Source of the DNA: Sabethes cyaneus
Lineage: Eukaryota; Arthropoda; Insecta; Diptera; Culicidae
Assembly (NCBI RefSeq): GCF_943734655.1
Contig: NC_071355.1
Span: 243,683,183 to 243,747,182 of the forward strand
DNA: 64,000 nt
Direction of reading: 5' to 3'
The position numbers and the translations under genes are program-made. This document shows positions 22,681 through 34,914 of the stretch, piece by piece; the stretch's first letter is position 1, and each line of letters starts with the position of its first letter. The notes beneath the pieces are model-generated. The model was not told the origin of the DNA and made no database searches. It saw only the letters and a list, made by a program, of their open reading frames with translations.

Positions 22681-23822
22681 CATTTGCGACTCTTTCGAGA
22701 TTGTTTCAAAACTTGTTCGAAACTGTTTTGATGCTTTTTTGCGACTCTGCAGACACTTTTTTTTATCTTTTGCTTCGAGAATCTTTTGAGACTCGTTTGA
22801 AATTCTTTCGAGACTCGTTTAAAATTCTTTTGGGATTGTTTTGTTACTCTTTTGAGATTCGTAGGAATCTTTGACACTCTTTCGAGATTTTTTTAAAACT
22901 CTCGAAACTATTTTTTTGGGACTATTCTGAGACTCTTTTCAAACTCTTTTAAGATAATTTCGAGTCGGTTTTTAAATTCCTTTGAGAAGTTTTCAAGACT
23001 ATTTTGAGATTAGCCTGTATAGACAGAACACAACACGTTCTTACAGTAGAAATTTCTCACGTTATCACAAATTCCAAAGTTATGTTTTCAGATTCTTTGA
23101 AAACTTGTTCAAAACTCGTTCGAGATTGTTTGAAAACAGTTGTGATGCTTCTTTGGGACTCTACTCAGACGCTTTGGAATCTCTTTTGAGTTGAGTTTTG
23201 AAATTCTTTTAAGATTTCATTGAGAATCTTTCGAGACTATTTTAGGCTCCTTTGAGACTCATTCGAAACTACTTTTTTACTCTTTAGCGATGCTTCTGAG
23301 AGACTGAAATTCAATTCATTCATTGAAATTCATTTTAAGACTCTTTCGAGGCAGGTTTGAAATGGTCTTTAGACTGTTTTTAGACTCCTTTGAGCATATT
23401 CCGAGACTGTTTGAAGATTCTTTCGATACTCATTTCAGGCTCTTTCGAGATTATTTGATATTCTTTCAAGACTCTTTTAAGACTCTTGTGAAACTTTTTC
23501 GATTATATTTTTAAGGTCTTACCAAACTGCTTTAATGCTCCTTAGAGATTGTTTTGAGGCGATTTTTAGACTCCCTTGAAAATCTTTCGGAACTGTTTAA
23601 AGATTCTTTTGGGCTCTTTTGAGACTATTTTGGGATTGTTTAGACTCTTTCGAAACAGTTTCGTTGTTTTTAGGACTCCGGGGATTCTTATGAGATTCAT
23701 TTGACACTCCTTTAGGATTCTGCTTTGCATTTCATAAGCCACTGTGATAGTCGTAAGAGACGAACACCGAAAGAAAATTTTTCAATGTTATTTCGATCGT
23801 TTAAAGAAATTGCGCGAGATTT

Positions 23823-23938
23823 CCCAACAAACATTTTTGTTGAATAGTAGTTTATTCAGCCGTTGTATAACTAATTACCGGGCAACAGGCGCTCAATAAG
23901 CTGTTATACAACAAAATTGTTTGTTGGGCTCTTAACAT
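23823..23938. mobile_element. 116-bp hairpin MITE (CCCAACAAACA ends)
   Basis: The left end CCCAACAAACATTTTTGTTG pairs with the reversed right end CCCAACAAACAATTTTGTTG. A shorter inner stem surrounds a loop near 23880. It resembles the CCCAAGCAACA hairpins at 18213 and 29718 in size and end style but differs in sequence. Confidence 0.7.
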
Positions 23939-23939
23939 T

Positions 23940-25100
23940 TTCTATGTTTTTAAGAAAAACATTTACTTTTTATGCCTCTAAATTTTGAGAAAGTTGGTGA
24001 TCGTTATAAAGAAGTTAATATACATTTGATAAACTCATTATTTGATTACCACATCTTAACGCAGTTTCTCGTAGTTCCTTTGGCATTTGAAATTTGCTGA
24101 AAAATCGTCATTTTTTAAATTCAAATATCGATTTCACGGTTTTTTTGTGCTCTGAGCATCAGTGCTGGAAGTGATTAGTTCCCATGCAGCGTCGCATCGA
24201 ATCAACTTGATCAGTCACATCGGCAAAAGGAACATGTTGAAGCATTATCAAATAAAGATTTATTTCACTTGACTAAATCATACGTCGCTTTGAAATACTT
24301 AAAACAGATTATCAGTCTGCAAATTGTAACTAGGATCAGGATTAGCATTTATGTTGTCGTGTTGTGAAACTTCTCGAAACCCACCAAGGACCAAGGTATT
24401 AGCCAACAAAGAAGCCCTCAATCTAAAAAATAGAACGGCCCTTCACATTAATTCTAGTTTTTTTTGTCATCATATATTTGTTTTCAGATAATTTGGATTA
24501 TAAACGATCTATCGTTGAGGATTTCGAAATAATTGGATCCTTTCATTCCAAAAAGCGAAGAGCTGGGCAATCCAAAAACTCTAAAAACAAAATCGATATA
24601 TATTAATTAATTTACACTAGAAAATATGTTCAATTTGATGAATCAAATAGTTTCAAAAGCAAATGCAATCTAAAAATACAATAACTTTTCAATTAGAAAA
24701 GCAATTCAATCCAACAATTATCTCGCTTTAAAACGCTAATTGCAAATTCCAACACTTGTACCGAATTAAACAACCTGTTGATAAAACAAATAATCTCAAA
24801 CAAACATACTTCCGCTTTCACTGTGACCGGTCCAAGCGGGAGGGAGGCTGAGCTGGGCGACAGGTGAGACAAACACGGTTATCAGATTAAATCCACCAGC
24901 TTTGCAGTAGATAATTAGTTTTGCAATTCCAGACCCACTCACCGTCCATCGATTTTACTCTTCAACCGAATAGACAAACAAAGAACGCACTTTCCGGCGG
25001 ATCCCTGGCACGTAAATGCTGGCAAATTGATTAAAACAAAACACATCGGTCCCCGTTCGGTTCCCCGGTTCCGGCAACCGATCTACTATTGGTTTAATTA
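23940..25100. other. AT-rich DNA downstream of the long exon; probable intron
   Basis: No open frame with recognisable content. Because the exon at 25229-27796 ends in a strong splice donor, this stretch is probably the start of a large intron of that gene on the minus strand. Confidence 0.45.
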
Positions 25101-25222
25101 GCCATCATTCATTTTCTGCTATTGCTGCCGCAGGCAATGGTCGCTTGCACGTGTTCGGAATCGAATAGCAATCGGCGTGGAAATAATTTCAAACTAAAAC
25201 ACTCACCCACTCTCAGTAGGCT

Positions 25223-25234
25223 ACTCACCTGGAT
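25223..25234 (-). promoter_or_regulatory. Splice donor ending the long exon
   Basis: On the minus strand the sequence is ATCCAG|GTGAGTAG, a perfect match to the metazoan donor consensus. A second weaker GTGAGT lies about 20 bp further on. The donor implies that the gene continues to the left, beyond what I can identify. Confidence 0.7.
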
Positions 25235-27796
25235 TAGTTCCTGGATGCTGTCGCACTGCTCGAGCACAACAACGGTATCACTGCTACTGCTTCGATGCTG
25301 CTGATGCTGATGCTGTTGCCGTTCCGTCGCAAGGATCTGATTCTGAATACTTTGCCCTACGGTGGCCTCCGGTGGAGTAACCGGACTGAGAAACCCGCTA
25401 TCGGCGTCACTATGGCTGGATAGTGGGCGCTGCTTTCGCAACCTGCTAAACAACGGTGTAGAATCGAGCGATCCATTACGCACAGTGCCAACAGCGGAAG
25501 GTTGAAGGTGGGAGAGGACACTGTTCTTGCTGATTGCTCCGGTGGAAGACTTTTGCAAGTGAGGCAGGGAGATGCTGGATTTTAGGGAGTCAAGCGAAAA
25601 GGCCGGATGGGACAGGAGGGGGAGAAAATTGACCTTACTGACGATGGTGGAAGGCAGATCTGATTTAATTTTCGTCACCTTCGAAGATGAAAGTGAAGAA
25701 GCAGAAGAAGGGTGATTGGTGAATGAAGGTGGTGCCGGTGGAGGAGGACTCAAGGAAGACGGTTCTTCCGAACCGAGCGTCCCGAGAGCGGAGGATGCCT
25801 CGTTCGAGGACGAATCCGTTGTCTTTGTGCTGGAGGGTGGTGACGAGGATGATGATTCATCACTTTTCCTCTGCTGCAGGGGCGAATTTGGCAGCGACGT
25901 TGATTGGCGATGATGAAGGCGCTCGAACTGGCTGACAGCTGTTTTCGTTACCACGCCGTAGTACGAGGATTCCTGCTGCTGCTGCTGCTGGTCTTCGTTG
26001 ATAGAGCCGGAAATCGATTTCGGGACCACCTTCAGCTGGTCTATTAGCCGATTTCGGAAACCGTAGTCACTTTCGTCTGTGGATTCCAGATTCGACGAGG
26101 GCGTTTCGATGACGGAATTCACCATGGACGGATAATCAGGACTGGAACCACTGGAGGATGAAGAGGTTCGTGTCTTATTAAATATTTCGTCTATTTTTTC
26201 CTCCACTTTTTCTAGGGACAATCGATTTTTTGCTTCCACATCGAAACCATCCGGTTCCAGTGTAAAATAATTGTCCGAATCCCGGTCGACTGCGTCGTAA
26301 ATCAGCGGGTTCTGATACAGAATAGGATCCGCTAGCTCTACCGACTCCGGAATGGGTCTCATTTTGTGCTCCTTTTCGTTGAAGAAATCCACCGAAGGGT
26401 CAAATAAACAATAATTCTCAAGGTGTGGAACCGTTCCTTTCCGCTGCCGGACGGGGAGATTCTTTAGCAACAGCGATGAAAACTCCGGCTTCGTAAGTAT
26501 ATCATCCGATGAAGCATAGTCGTTCTCCGGTGATTCCGGAGCCGGAGGTGGAGGAGGTGTTGGCGGTGGGGCCGGCAGCTCGGTTCCACTTTTGGATGAC
26601 ATTTTGCTCATTTTAGGCGAGGGTGGCAATGTCACATAATTATTGCTTTTCTTTTCCCCCGATCCGGCCGACGATATTAATTTACTCAAACCGAATCCCT
26701 TGAGCTTGGACCTGGTGGTGGCTTCCTTCACCGTCGGTGCGATGTCTTCATGCTTGCTGACAGGTTCCATCGAAATTAGATCCTGCTGGATGACTTCCAC
26801 TTTGTCGTTGCTGGAAGGTGCTGCGGTCTGGTGCGGACAGGGAGCAGGCGGAGGCTCACGGTACGGTGGCAACGGTGGTGGGGTGTTTACTTGATCCGCG
26901 TCTGACAGGACCGGCGCTGCCGGAAAATCGCGATAAAGTTCTTTAAACTGTACGCCAGTGTCGCTGAGCGAATGCTGCCGGCTACGGACAATCGCTTTCA
27001 CCGTACTGGATTTGATTGAGGCACTTCCGGTCCCTGCCGGTCCGCCGTTTCCTCCTTCCACGACGGCCAGGCTAGGAATGAAGGAAACTTTTTTCTGACT
27101 GCGACCACCGCCGCCGGATGCTGCGCTGCTCGGTGATTGCTTCTCGCGGCGCTCCAGCGTGCCACCGCTGATGGTTGATTGTTTGACTAGCTTTTTTGGA
27201 GGGTTTAAGTTGTTTTTAAGTTTTTGCTGTACCTGAGATGGGGATTTATTGTCGTTCGTTGTTTTTGCTAGTAGATTGGATGTTTTCTGGAAGATGGATA
27301 CTTTGGTGCCAGCTGGTGGGCTTTTCTGCTCTCCGGTTGTGAGTTTTCCTAGAGATTTTTTATTGCCGTCATTCACTTTCTGCCGGAGTACAGCTATTTT
27401 CGACTGTTTTGCACCTCCGACGTTTTTCATGTTTCCTCGATTAGGAACACTGGCTTCTTTGTCCGCTGGTGCGGAATGATTGTCGGCAGGAAACTCCTCA
27501 CCCCGTTCGCAGTCATTCTGTTCGGTTTGCGCTTTTATATCTATCTCAATGGTAAATGATTGCCGTCGGCAGGATTCTAAGATGGCGGCCGGTGGTGGTG
27601 AGGTGGTGGTAGGCGTCGCCTCCTTCGACCCTTGCGAGTTCGGTCTACGCTTTACCGTTCCCGTTTGGCCGCTCGGCGAATCCCAATCGAGGGAGGCTTT
27701 GCTGGGCGGCAGCAGGTGACACTTGGCTCCTCGGCTGGCGGCAGTAACTGTTGGCAGTGACTTCGGCGGACTGGCAACCCTGCTGCTCGGTATCAT
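25229..27796 (-). CDS. Long 5' coding exon of an unrecognised Ser/Pro-rich protein
   Basis: The open frame runs on the minus strand from ATG at 27796 to a consensus donor, CAG|GTGAGT, at 25229/25228. This gives 856 codons ending in phase 0; beyond it the frame enters apparent intron and stops at 25109. In-frame codons upstream contain no ATG before a stop near 27850, so I chose 27796, but its Kozak context is weak and an upstream exon is possible. The product is highly polar and looks disordered: basic Lys/Ser-rich N-third, proline runs near residues 305, 405 and 685 (PPPTPPPPPAP), and a Gln run near 600. A more conserved-looking block sits at about 430-545 (HLENYCLFDPSVDF, DAVDRDSDNYFTLEPD, EEKIDEIFNKT). 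No signal peptide or membrane segment. It looks like a cytoplasmic scaffold or signalling protein; I do not recognise the family. Confidence 0.75.
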
Positions 27797-27799
27797 CTG

Positions 27800-28480
27800 A
27801 TGCGACGGCACTCGGTCATGTCGGACTGCATTGACGCACTTCGCCGGAGGTTACGATTTCCTAAGCTGTGGTTTTATTTCTGCATGAATGAAACGAAAAA
27901 CATTTATTTACGAGGGAAACAGGGAGCGACAGTTGGTTAAAGATCCTTTTGACGGTAAGCGTTTACTCTTTCCGTGACAGCTTTTATTCTGGATGTAGTG
28001 AAATACCAATTACAACTAAGAACCAGACAGAATACGTAATCTAAAATTTCGTTGCTTCACTATTGTCTTCAAAAAATTACTTTTTTACATTTACAGATGA
28101 AGCAAATTAAAATTTAAATCAGTTTGTTGAGATTCTCTGCGAAAGTTATGATAATAATAAAAGTTTGTTTCGAATCGGGTTATAGTTGGCTCCCATTACA
28201 GCTTGGTTTAATTCGTAGATCTTCTAGTTTTGTAAAAAGAACCGAACTACGAACCTATAAAAGTTCCATCAATGACTCTATCTTATCTAATTTTCCAGTC
28301 TTTCCCCTCTCACTTTCTACTACTGTTTCCTTCTTTTCTTGAAATGGCATTAAAACCAAACTTTTGATACAAATTTGACCACCATTTGGTATTGAAATAA
28401 CAATGTTAGGATGAAATCCCGATTCAATTATGATAAGATTGACGGGGACAAACCCAGAACTAAAAGAAAATACAAAGTCA
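27800..28480. other. Upstream of the long exon; no further exon recognised
   Basis: A 5' untranslated exon or promoter is expected here or further right for the minus-strand gene. I see no TATA box with initiator that I could defend. The DNA is AT-rich with short meaningless frames. Confidence 0.4.
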
Positions 28481-28488
28481 AAGATAGG

Positions 28489-28870
<382 letters not shown>

Positions 28871-29212
28871 TCTCTTCCCTCGCCTAATAGGTAGACAACT
28901 AATTGTATCGATTAAACCTAGATTAAATTGATGTCCTGAAAGTAAACGATGTTGTGAAAGTGCGTAACCACCCCTTCTATTCAATTAATTTCATCAGTTG
29001 AACATTGAAGGTAGACCAAATTGATGTTCTGAACGTAAAATGAGTTCGTAGAAATGAGCAACGAAACGGAAAACATATAGAATATATCCATACAGCATCA
29101 TATTCGCGACTACGAAGGTGCTGCCACCTGGATAAGTTTAGTCTATGCATGAAGCAAGCACAGGAATTTAGGAGATAGGAGATTTTTGACCATTATTCGT
29201 TCACACTCACAT

Positions 29213-29295
29213 ATAGAATTTAATTGGAAAGTTTTCTTTTTAATTTAATTTCAGGTTTCGTATTCTACTGAGATGCTCCAAAAACTTTAGTCAAG
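29213..29295 (-). mobile_element. Fragment of the palindromic element of 38517 and 54174
   Basis: The string AGAATTTAATTGGAAAGTTTTC...GTATTCTACTGAGATGCTCC...AACTTTAGT matches the right part of the 38517-39313 copy. The palindromic centre is missing. Confidence 0.65.
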
Positions 29296-29374
29296 TTCCA
29301 TGAGGGTAAAAGAGATCATGAAGCTTCGTAGTCGCGAATCATAACCGATCACTACAGCTGTAGCGTACTATTCT

Positions 29375-29650
29375 AACACAGTCATCAAATTCGTCTAGGT
29401 TCAATCGGCGCAAAGAATCTTCGACCTGTTGGGACGGAGAGGTTCGGCACTCTTTCTAAAAACACGTCTTTTCCAATCAATTGTTTTCAATTTTTAAATA
29501 GTGCAACCTCAAGAACCAATAGCGCTCTTCATTTGGGTCGACGCGTAGAAGGTTTTCCGATCGATTAGTAGATCGAAAAATATAGAAATCGATTAGGAAT
29601 GACCCCCTCTGCCAGCTTCTTTCCTGAAAGACGTAATCCTACGTCAAAAA
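29375..29650 (+). repeat. Dispersed repeats shared with 43.0, 53.5 and 37.6 kb
   Basis: CATCAAATTCGTCTAGGTTCAATCG and AAGAATCTTCGACCTGTTGG (29387-29430) match the tandem units that flank the hAT element. GATCGATTAG...CTTTCCTGAAAGACGTAATCCTACGTC (29560-29646) matches 37525-37672 and 53730-53882. No coding content. Confidence 0.6.
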
Positions 29651-29717
29651 AAGATTGACAGAAAAGAAAACAATACCCCCATGTCAAGCTAGTGCTGTTA
29701 AATATGAGACAAAACAA

Positions 29718-29825
29718 CCCAAGCAACAGTGTGAGTTTTATTGTACTCTTATGGCGGTTTTCATGACCAATTTTGGCCTTAAATGCCATCATAAGAGTGT
29801 AATAAAACCCAAATTGTTACTTGGG
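29718..29825. mobile_element. 108-bp hairpin MITE, copy 2 (CCCAAGCAACA ends)
   Basis: Same length and nearly the same sequence as 18213-18320, with the loop CATGACCAATTTTGG shared. The hairpin arms are close to perfect. No clear target duplication. Confidence 0.85.
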
Positions 29826-30083
29826 AAGGAAATCACTTGTTGGTCAACTTTTTAAAGAAACGATTGTGCACTACAAAAACTTTAAATTTTTATTCCGAAG
29901 CAATATTTCAAATATCTGTAGTTAACGCGAAATCAAACATTTTGACAAGTATTTTTTAGAAATATAAGCCTTGAATTCGTTTATTTTATGATTCCCATTA
30001 AGGCTTCTAAAATAAATTATTCTTACAGTGTATAAAAACTGAAGTTATGCTGAGTGTTTAATTTAGAGTGTTGTGTCTTGTGT

Positions 30084-30170
30084 TGCTAGAAAGAGTCAGT
30101 AGGATTGTTGCACTAGCTCCGTAGTTGTCCTGTACTCTATCAGCTGGTTGCGAAGTTTGTCGATAAAGCT
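30084..30170 (+). mobile_element. Fragment of the tRNA-derived SINE
   Basis: GAGTCAGTAGGATTGTTGCACTAG and TGTCCTGTACTCTATCAGCTGGTTGCGAAG match the body of the SINE copies at 33.6, 41.1 and 45.6 kb. The tRNA-like head is missing. Confidence 0.7.
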
Positions 30171-30229
30171 GTATGCCCGTGTGAAAAATTTTACAAAATT
30201 CCGAGATCCGTCGCTATATTCTGTACCCA

Positions 30230-30560
30230 ATCATTAGCTACGTTTTTCCAACACGGACGATAATCAAGACATGCCACGGATATGTACGACACGACCTGGC
30301 ATTGTAATTCTTAATGGTCGTCTGTATAGAGAGGCCGTTTGTGTTTTCTGTTAGCTTAGTAAATGCATGACGAACAATCTTTTAGTGTTGGTAACAAATT
30401 TTATTTGGGTAGAATAGGACATACGAATTACATCTTGCAAATCTGTTAGTGTTTAGTGTTGAAATTCATTAAACTACTGCAGAACAAATTTTATTTGGGT
30501 AGAATAAGACATTCGACTTCATTTTGTCGTCGACTTACTGTATAGTATGCGTAGTACATT
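30230..30560 (+). repeat. Dispersed repeat, inverted copy at 38065-38275
   Basis: CGTTTTTCCAACACGGACGA and ACAAATTTTATTTGGGTAGAATA (the latter twice here, about 30397 and 30485) both reappear reversed at 38.07-38.28 kb in the opposite order. This is what an inverted copy of one element would give. No open frame. Confidence 0.65.
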
Positions 30561-30579
30561 TTACTTTAAAACTACATCG

Positions 30580-33500
30580 ATGTAGGTTTACACAGCTTTC
30601 TAGGAAAATATTGATCTTAAGTGCTTTGCTATTCTCCTTGGCTCACTGTTCCTGATGTCTTACTGTTGACTACTTTCCCCTATACAGTGTATCATTTTAT
30701 TTCATTCATTCAACTATTTAACGTTTGACCTGATGAGTTGCCCAAAACTGTCAAAATTTGCTTTCAAAAGAAATTTTAGTCTCATACAATATAAAATAAC
30801 CTAAAAGCCTTGAAAACAACCTGCCCCTAAACCCAAGCGCCCTCAGGTATTTCGTTATGCCGCGCTTCCGCACAGCAAATTGAAACGCTTCCGGTTGTGG
30901 AATTTTAATTGATCTCAATTAAAACCTTCAATCGGAGTTCAGCTCGTAGCTTCCGCCACCGTGCGCCCACGCCACGACGTCGCCTGAGGTCAGCAAAACA
31001 ATTTCTATTCCGAATAATTTCCCTAATTAATTGCACCACTCTGTGTGTGTGTGTGGATGCTGCAAAAAATGTGCGTTTGATCTCCTTCCTGTGTTGCACG
31101 CTGCTGGCGGCATTTTTATGCCAGCCCAGCCAACCAACCAACCAACCAACTAGGCCCGTTGGTCCCGTTTCAAAAAACTGGCATGGTTTGGGATTAATTT
31201 CTCTGTTTCGTTCGTCAGAGAGTTTTTTTTTTCCCGCGTTGAGATGGGTTTTATCGGAGTGTTCTGTATGCCGGTCTCATCATCCTGCGGCGATTTTTCA
31301 TCCTATGTTTGACAAACAGTATTATTTATGGTTTCTCAGTTTTTCCTTTTTGGAAGGTTGAACAAAAAAAAAACGGTACAAATCTGTAATCCGAATTGTG
31401 CGGAATTTAGGTCGAACACTTGAAAACTTTTGGCCCTGCAAGCGGTATGAAAAATGACATCCTCCTATTGGTGCTATGCAAAATGGAAATATCAGAAAAC
31501 GAATTTTGTTTATCAAAAAACCTATTTTACCAGCACAAGTTGGTTTCCTCCAATTTATCTTTTTCCTACAAGGAAGTCCTTCACCAGTACAAAAAGGATA
31601 TCGGTTACGCATCAAATGGAGCCCCAGTTGGTGGGTTATCGCCGATGAAAATGGAGCGTTCAATTAGAAAATGTCAATTGACGAATATTTATGGTGCGGT
31701 TCTGCGATTGGGGACAGATTCCACTTCCGCGGAAAAGCATTGTATCGCTTTTGGAAAGTATTAAAATGGAAGCAATGTGGAAAAACTTTTTTGGAAGGAT
31801 ATACCTGTGTGTCACAAGGAAGTTTTTCTTGGAAATAAATCATACTAAAATGGAGCTCAGCACAGGATTGTTTTGTGAGTGTTTTCCAACGTTTGAACAA
31901 CATCCCAAAAGCTTGGAATATCCAAGGAATGCTGTTAATTGAAATGACTGAAATAAGCATAAACAAAAACAGTAAGTGGCAAACAAATGAGTGAAATATA
32001 TCAAGTAAAAAGTAACTGCAAAACGTCTAACATTTCCTGCTCCCGGTTAGGGCATTCTTAAGTTGAATTTCAAATACTACTTCCTTCCATTTGCGCTGCC
32101 AGGCTTCGGTGGAAATTATTTACTCGCCCGAAGAACCAAAAGCAAACAAAACGGCGGAACAAAGAAACGATGCAGTGCAGCAGTACCTAGAAGTGGATCC
32201 CTTTTTCCGGCCGGGCAAGCAATATTTCGCTTCATTTTCACAACCCACCACCACCATCAACCACGTCAAGCCATCGGATCCATCGAGCATAAATTTCTCT
32301 TCATCAACACTATCCTTATAGCGTGAGAGACAGCCTGCCATTGTGTATGTACTCACCCTTGTTTCAACTGTTTTCCACGTTGCTGTACCACTTCAAAAGG
32401 GGTTAAAAACACAGTACTTTCACCAGCAATTTATGCGATTGCTACCGTGGCCATATATATTACATATACGATGAAATTATTTCTCCGTTTGAACTAACTG
32501 ATCGCAACGGGGGGAGGAAATCGTCGAATAAATCAAAACAATGAATTCACCTTCGAACGCGATTTGTTCTGTCACTGTTTCCTGCGCCTACTAAGCTGAC
32601 GACTGTTGCAATTACCGTTTTAGTGACATTCATGATGAACAAAATAAAACTCACCATTTTTGTGTAATTTTAACTTGGCCCAAAACAGCACAGAGGGGTG
32701 AATAATGCAAAATTGTTTAAAGTATTATTGCTGTTCTCACTGTTGCTGAACTTCAACGAAATTTTTGTGCCTTGTGACAATTACTGTGAAAGCAAAAATG
32801 ATGCACATTTTTAATGTTTAGTTTTGCAACGGAATTCGTTCCAGCATAATTTAGCGAATGAAACAAATCTCTGCAGTACTGTCTACAATATATTACGTGC
32901 TGAGCATAACATCTGCGGCTGTGGAACAAATTTTGAAAAGAAAAATGTTGATTAAGCTATTTTACAACAGTCACCAACAACCGAAAACGGCCGACGGTCG
33001 GACAGAACACGAAAAGAACACGCAAAATGTAAATGTTGGGTGATGATTGCGTAGTAAAGAATTTAATGTTGCAATCAGTGGAAAACTTTTCTGGATGTCC
33101 GTACTGTATAACATTTGCCTAATGCTATGAATAACAATTGGTTTCGATGCGAACCGACCGACGACCGAGTAATGCGTTTCTTCCGAAAGTAAGGCAGGAC
33201 CAATAAAAGTGGAAATTTAAATGCAAGGAATAGCTTAAGGTTTCAGAATTTTGTTAGGAGAAAAGAACTTATTTGGAAAAGTGTTTCCAGTTGTTATTGG
33301 AAATGAAGTTTCAACCAAAAGGAAATCTTCTTTTAATATGGTCGGTGTATCAGACCGGACCAGGTCGCAAAATTTAAAACAACGAGTTAATGGCAGTAAA
33401 CAATCAAGAATTTTCTTAGTTACATGTTACTCTAATCAGACTACATAAATGTTGCAAACAGCCAGAGGTATGAGATGATTTCGAACAATTGATAGCTATA

Positions 33501-33600
33501 AACCATGCAAAGCAGCAAACTTTGAACGCGTTATTCTTGCATAGCCTAAACAATATTCATGATTTACGTTGAAACTATATTTATTCGAAACAATATTTGC
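30580..33600. other. No gene recognised; mixed unique-looking DNA
   Basis: Several open frames overlap on both strands at 30.9-32.3 kb. The longest (31420-31764 plus, 31322-31663 minus) are antisense to each other and carry no known motif. A TG microsatellite (31042-31055) and a CCAA run (31129-31150) are present. The GC-richer patch 30840-31170 could be regulatory or untranslated exon sequence. I make no gene call. Confidence 0.5.
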
Positions 33601-33630
33601 TTTCCAATTGGTTGGATAACTTTTATTGAA

Positions 33631-33820
33631 CAGCAAAGCAAAGCCTAGGTGCTACATTCCGTTATCGAAACTTGACCTTCTGTTTTTATACGACAGACTT
33701 CGCAGCCAGCTGTTAGAGTACAGGACAATTGCAGGGCCAGTAGCTACTATCCTATTGACTTTAACAGCCTCTCCCAGCCGAGATTCGAACATACGATGAC
33801 TGGCTTATTAGAACGAGTAG
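33631..33820 (-). mobile_element. tRNA-derived SINE, head-truncated copy
   Basis: On the minus strand it reads CGTATGTTCGAATCTCGGCTGG (B-box region), then CTGTTAAAGTCAATAGGATAG, TCCTGTACTCTAACAGCTGG, a TTTCGATAACGGAATG stretch, and ends AGGCTTTGCTTTGCTG. It is diverged from the 45545-45754 copy by scattered substitutions. The A-box end is replaced by unrelated sequence. Confidence 0.75.
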
Positions 33821-34199
33821 AACCCAAAAATTTGAGACCAAAAAAAATCGATTTTTTTCGAATAAACGCCAGCTAGCGAGCGAATCCTGTAAAATGCTAC
33901 AAGTAACGCTGAATATCTCGTGTACGCGCATATTTTTGTAGAAGGAAGAATCATTCTAGATGGTAAGGATTTCGTGATATAAAAATCCTACCAAAAATCG
34001 GCTCTATCTCTTTGAAGAAACCTGGGAAATAGCAATGAGCAAACAGCACTACCCAAAGGCCTATTCGGTGGATTGCTGTACTTCAACAGCAGACCCAAAT
34101 GTGCCTCTGCACATTTGAATGATATGTTTTTAGAAATAAACAATTTTATAAATTTTTTATAATGGTAGTCTTTCCAATAGACGAAGGGAAACGAAAGAA

Positions 34200-34300
34200 G
34201 AAATGGAAAAGGCAAAAAAGCAAAGCCTTGGGTTTAAACGTCTTTTTAAGACTTGACCCTTCTTTATCGACAGACTTTCGAGCTGGCTATTAGAGAAATA
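34200..34300 (-). mobile_element. Fragment of the tRNA-derived SINE tail
   Basis: AGCAAAGCCTTGGGT...GACTTGACCCTTCTTTATCGACAGACTTTCGAGCTGGC resembles the 3' half of the SINE in minus orientation. The head is absent. Confidence 0.5.
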
Positions 34301-34496
34301 AGTTTCTGTTAAACTCAACAAGTTTGTATAACGTTCTTCTTTATACATACTGGAGAATTCGCAGATTGAACTAGGCTATAATAGGAGCCAATTGTAACCG
34401 GATACGAACCCAACTTTTCCTCAGACGATTTTTTTTTGTTTAACTTTTGAGTGACTTAGTAGAATCTCCAATACGAGTAAAATTGCATGGCATAAT

Positions 34497-34570
34497 TTTG
34501 AGACCCCCCCCCCCCCTCCCCCTTCGTGGACAAGCTCAACTCCCGCCCCCTCCCCTGTTTGTCCACGTGA
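34497..34570. repeat. Poly-C tract and C-rich hairpin
   Basis: A run of about 13-14 C is followed by CGTGGACAAG...TTGTCCACG, an inverted pair around a CCCGCCCCCTCCCC loop. The region is low-complexity with no evident gene. Confidence 0.6.
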
Positions 34571-34914
34571 ACATTTTTTTTCTTATTTATTTTTTTTAAA
34601 TTTAGTTTAATTTGAGTTTAGTTTTCAACTTGATTTAAACAGTATTTATTGAAAAAGCTTACGTGAAAGGAAGCTACAGTCTAAAGGCCCTGACACAATG
34701 CATACGGATTTTTAGTCGTAGCGGAAATTTGAGTTTTTCCATGGATTCCGTCAATTTTTCGCAGCGTATTAAAATCCGTATGCAACGTGTTAGGACCTTA
34801 AGGTGAAACAATACTGAATCTCAACATGGCCGGATCTATGGTACCCATATCCTTACATGGACGCCATTTTTCCGGCCAGTACTAGAATTTAATTTAATTT
34901 AATAATTTCTAGAA

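Larger units (their letters stand above)
18870..23720. repeat. About 4.8-kb array of 11-bp units (GACTCTTTTGA family)
   Basis: Units can be counted directly, for example near 19943-20010: GACTCTTTTGA, GATTCTTTTGA, GACTATTTTTA, GATTGTTTTGA, GACTCCTTTGA. The period is 11 bp over long runs, with substitutions but few indels. Two elements interrupt it: the inverted-repeat element 20690-21888 and a short retroposon 22550-22680. Since three units make 33 bp, every frame reads as an 11-residue repeat. Minus-strand frames such as 20103-20447 (Lys/Ser/Leu-rich) stay open by composition and I do not call them genes. Confidence 0.85.

Noticed and set aside
31322..31966. Overlapping 100-114-codon frames on both strands
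   Set aside because: They are antisense to each other, motif-free and without signals; I could not prefer one.
32063..32326. 87-codon frame in a GC-richer patch
   Set aside because: Two plus frames and one minus frame are equally open; no recognisable domain.
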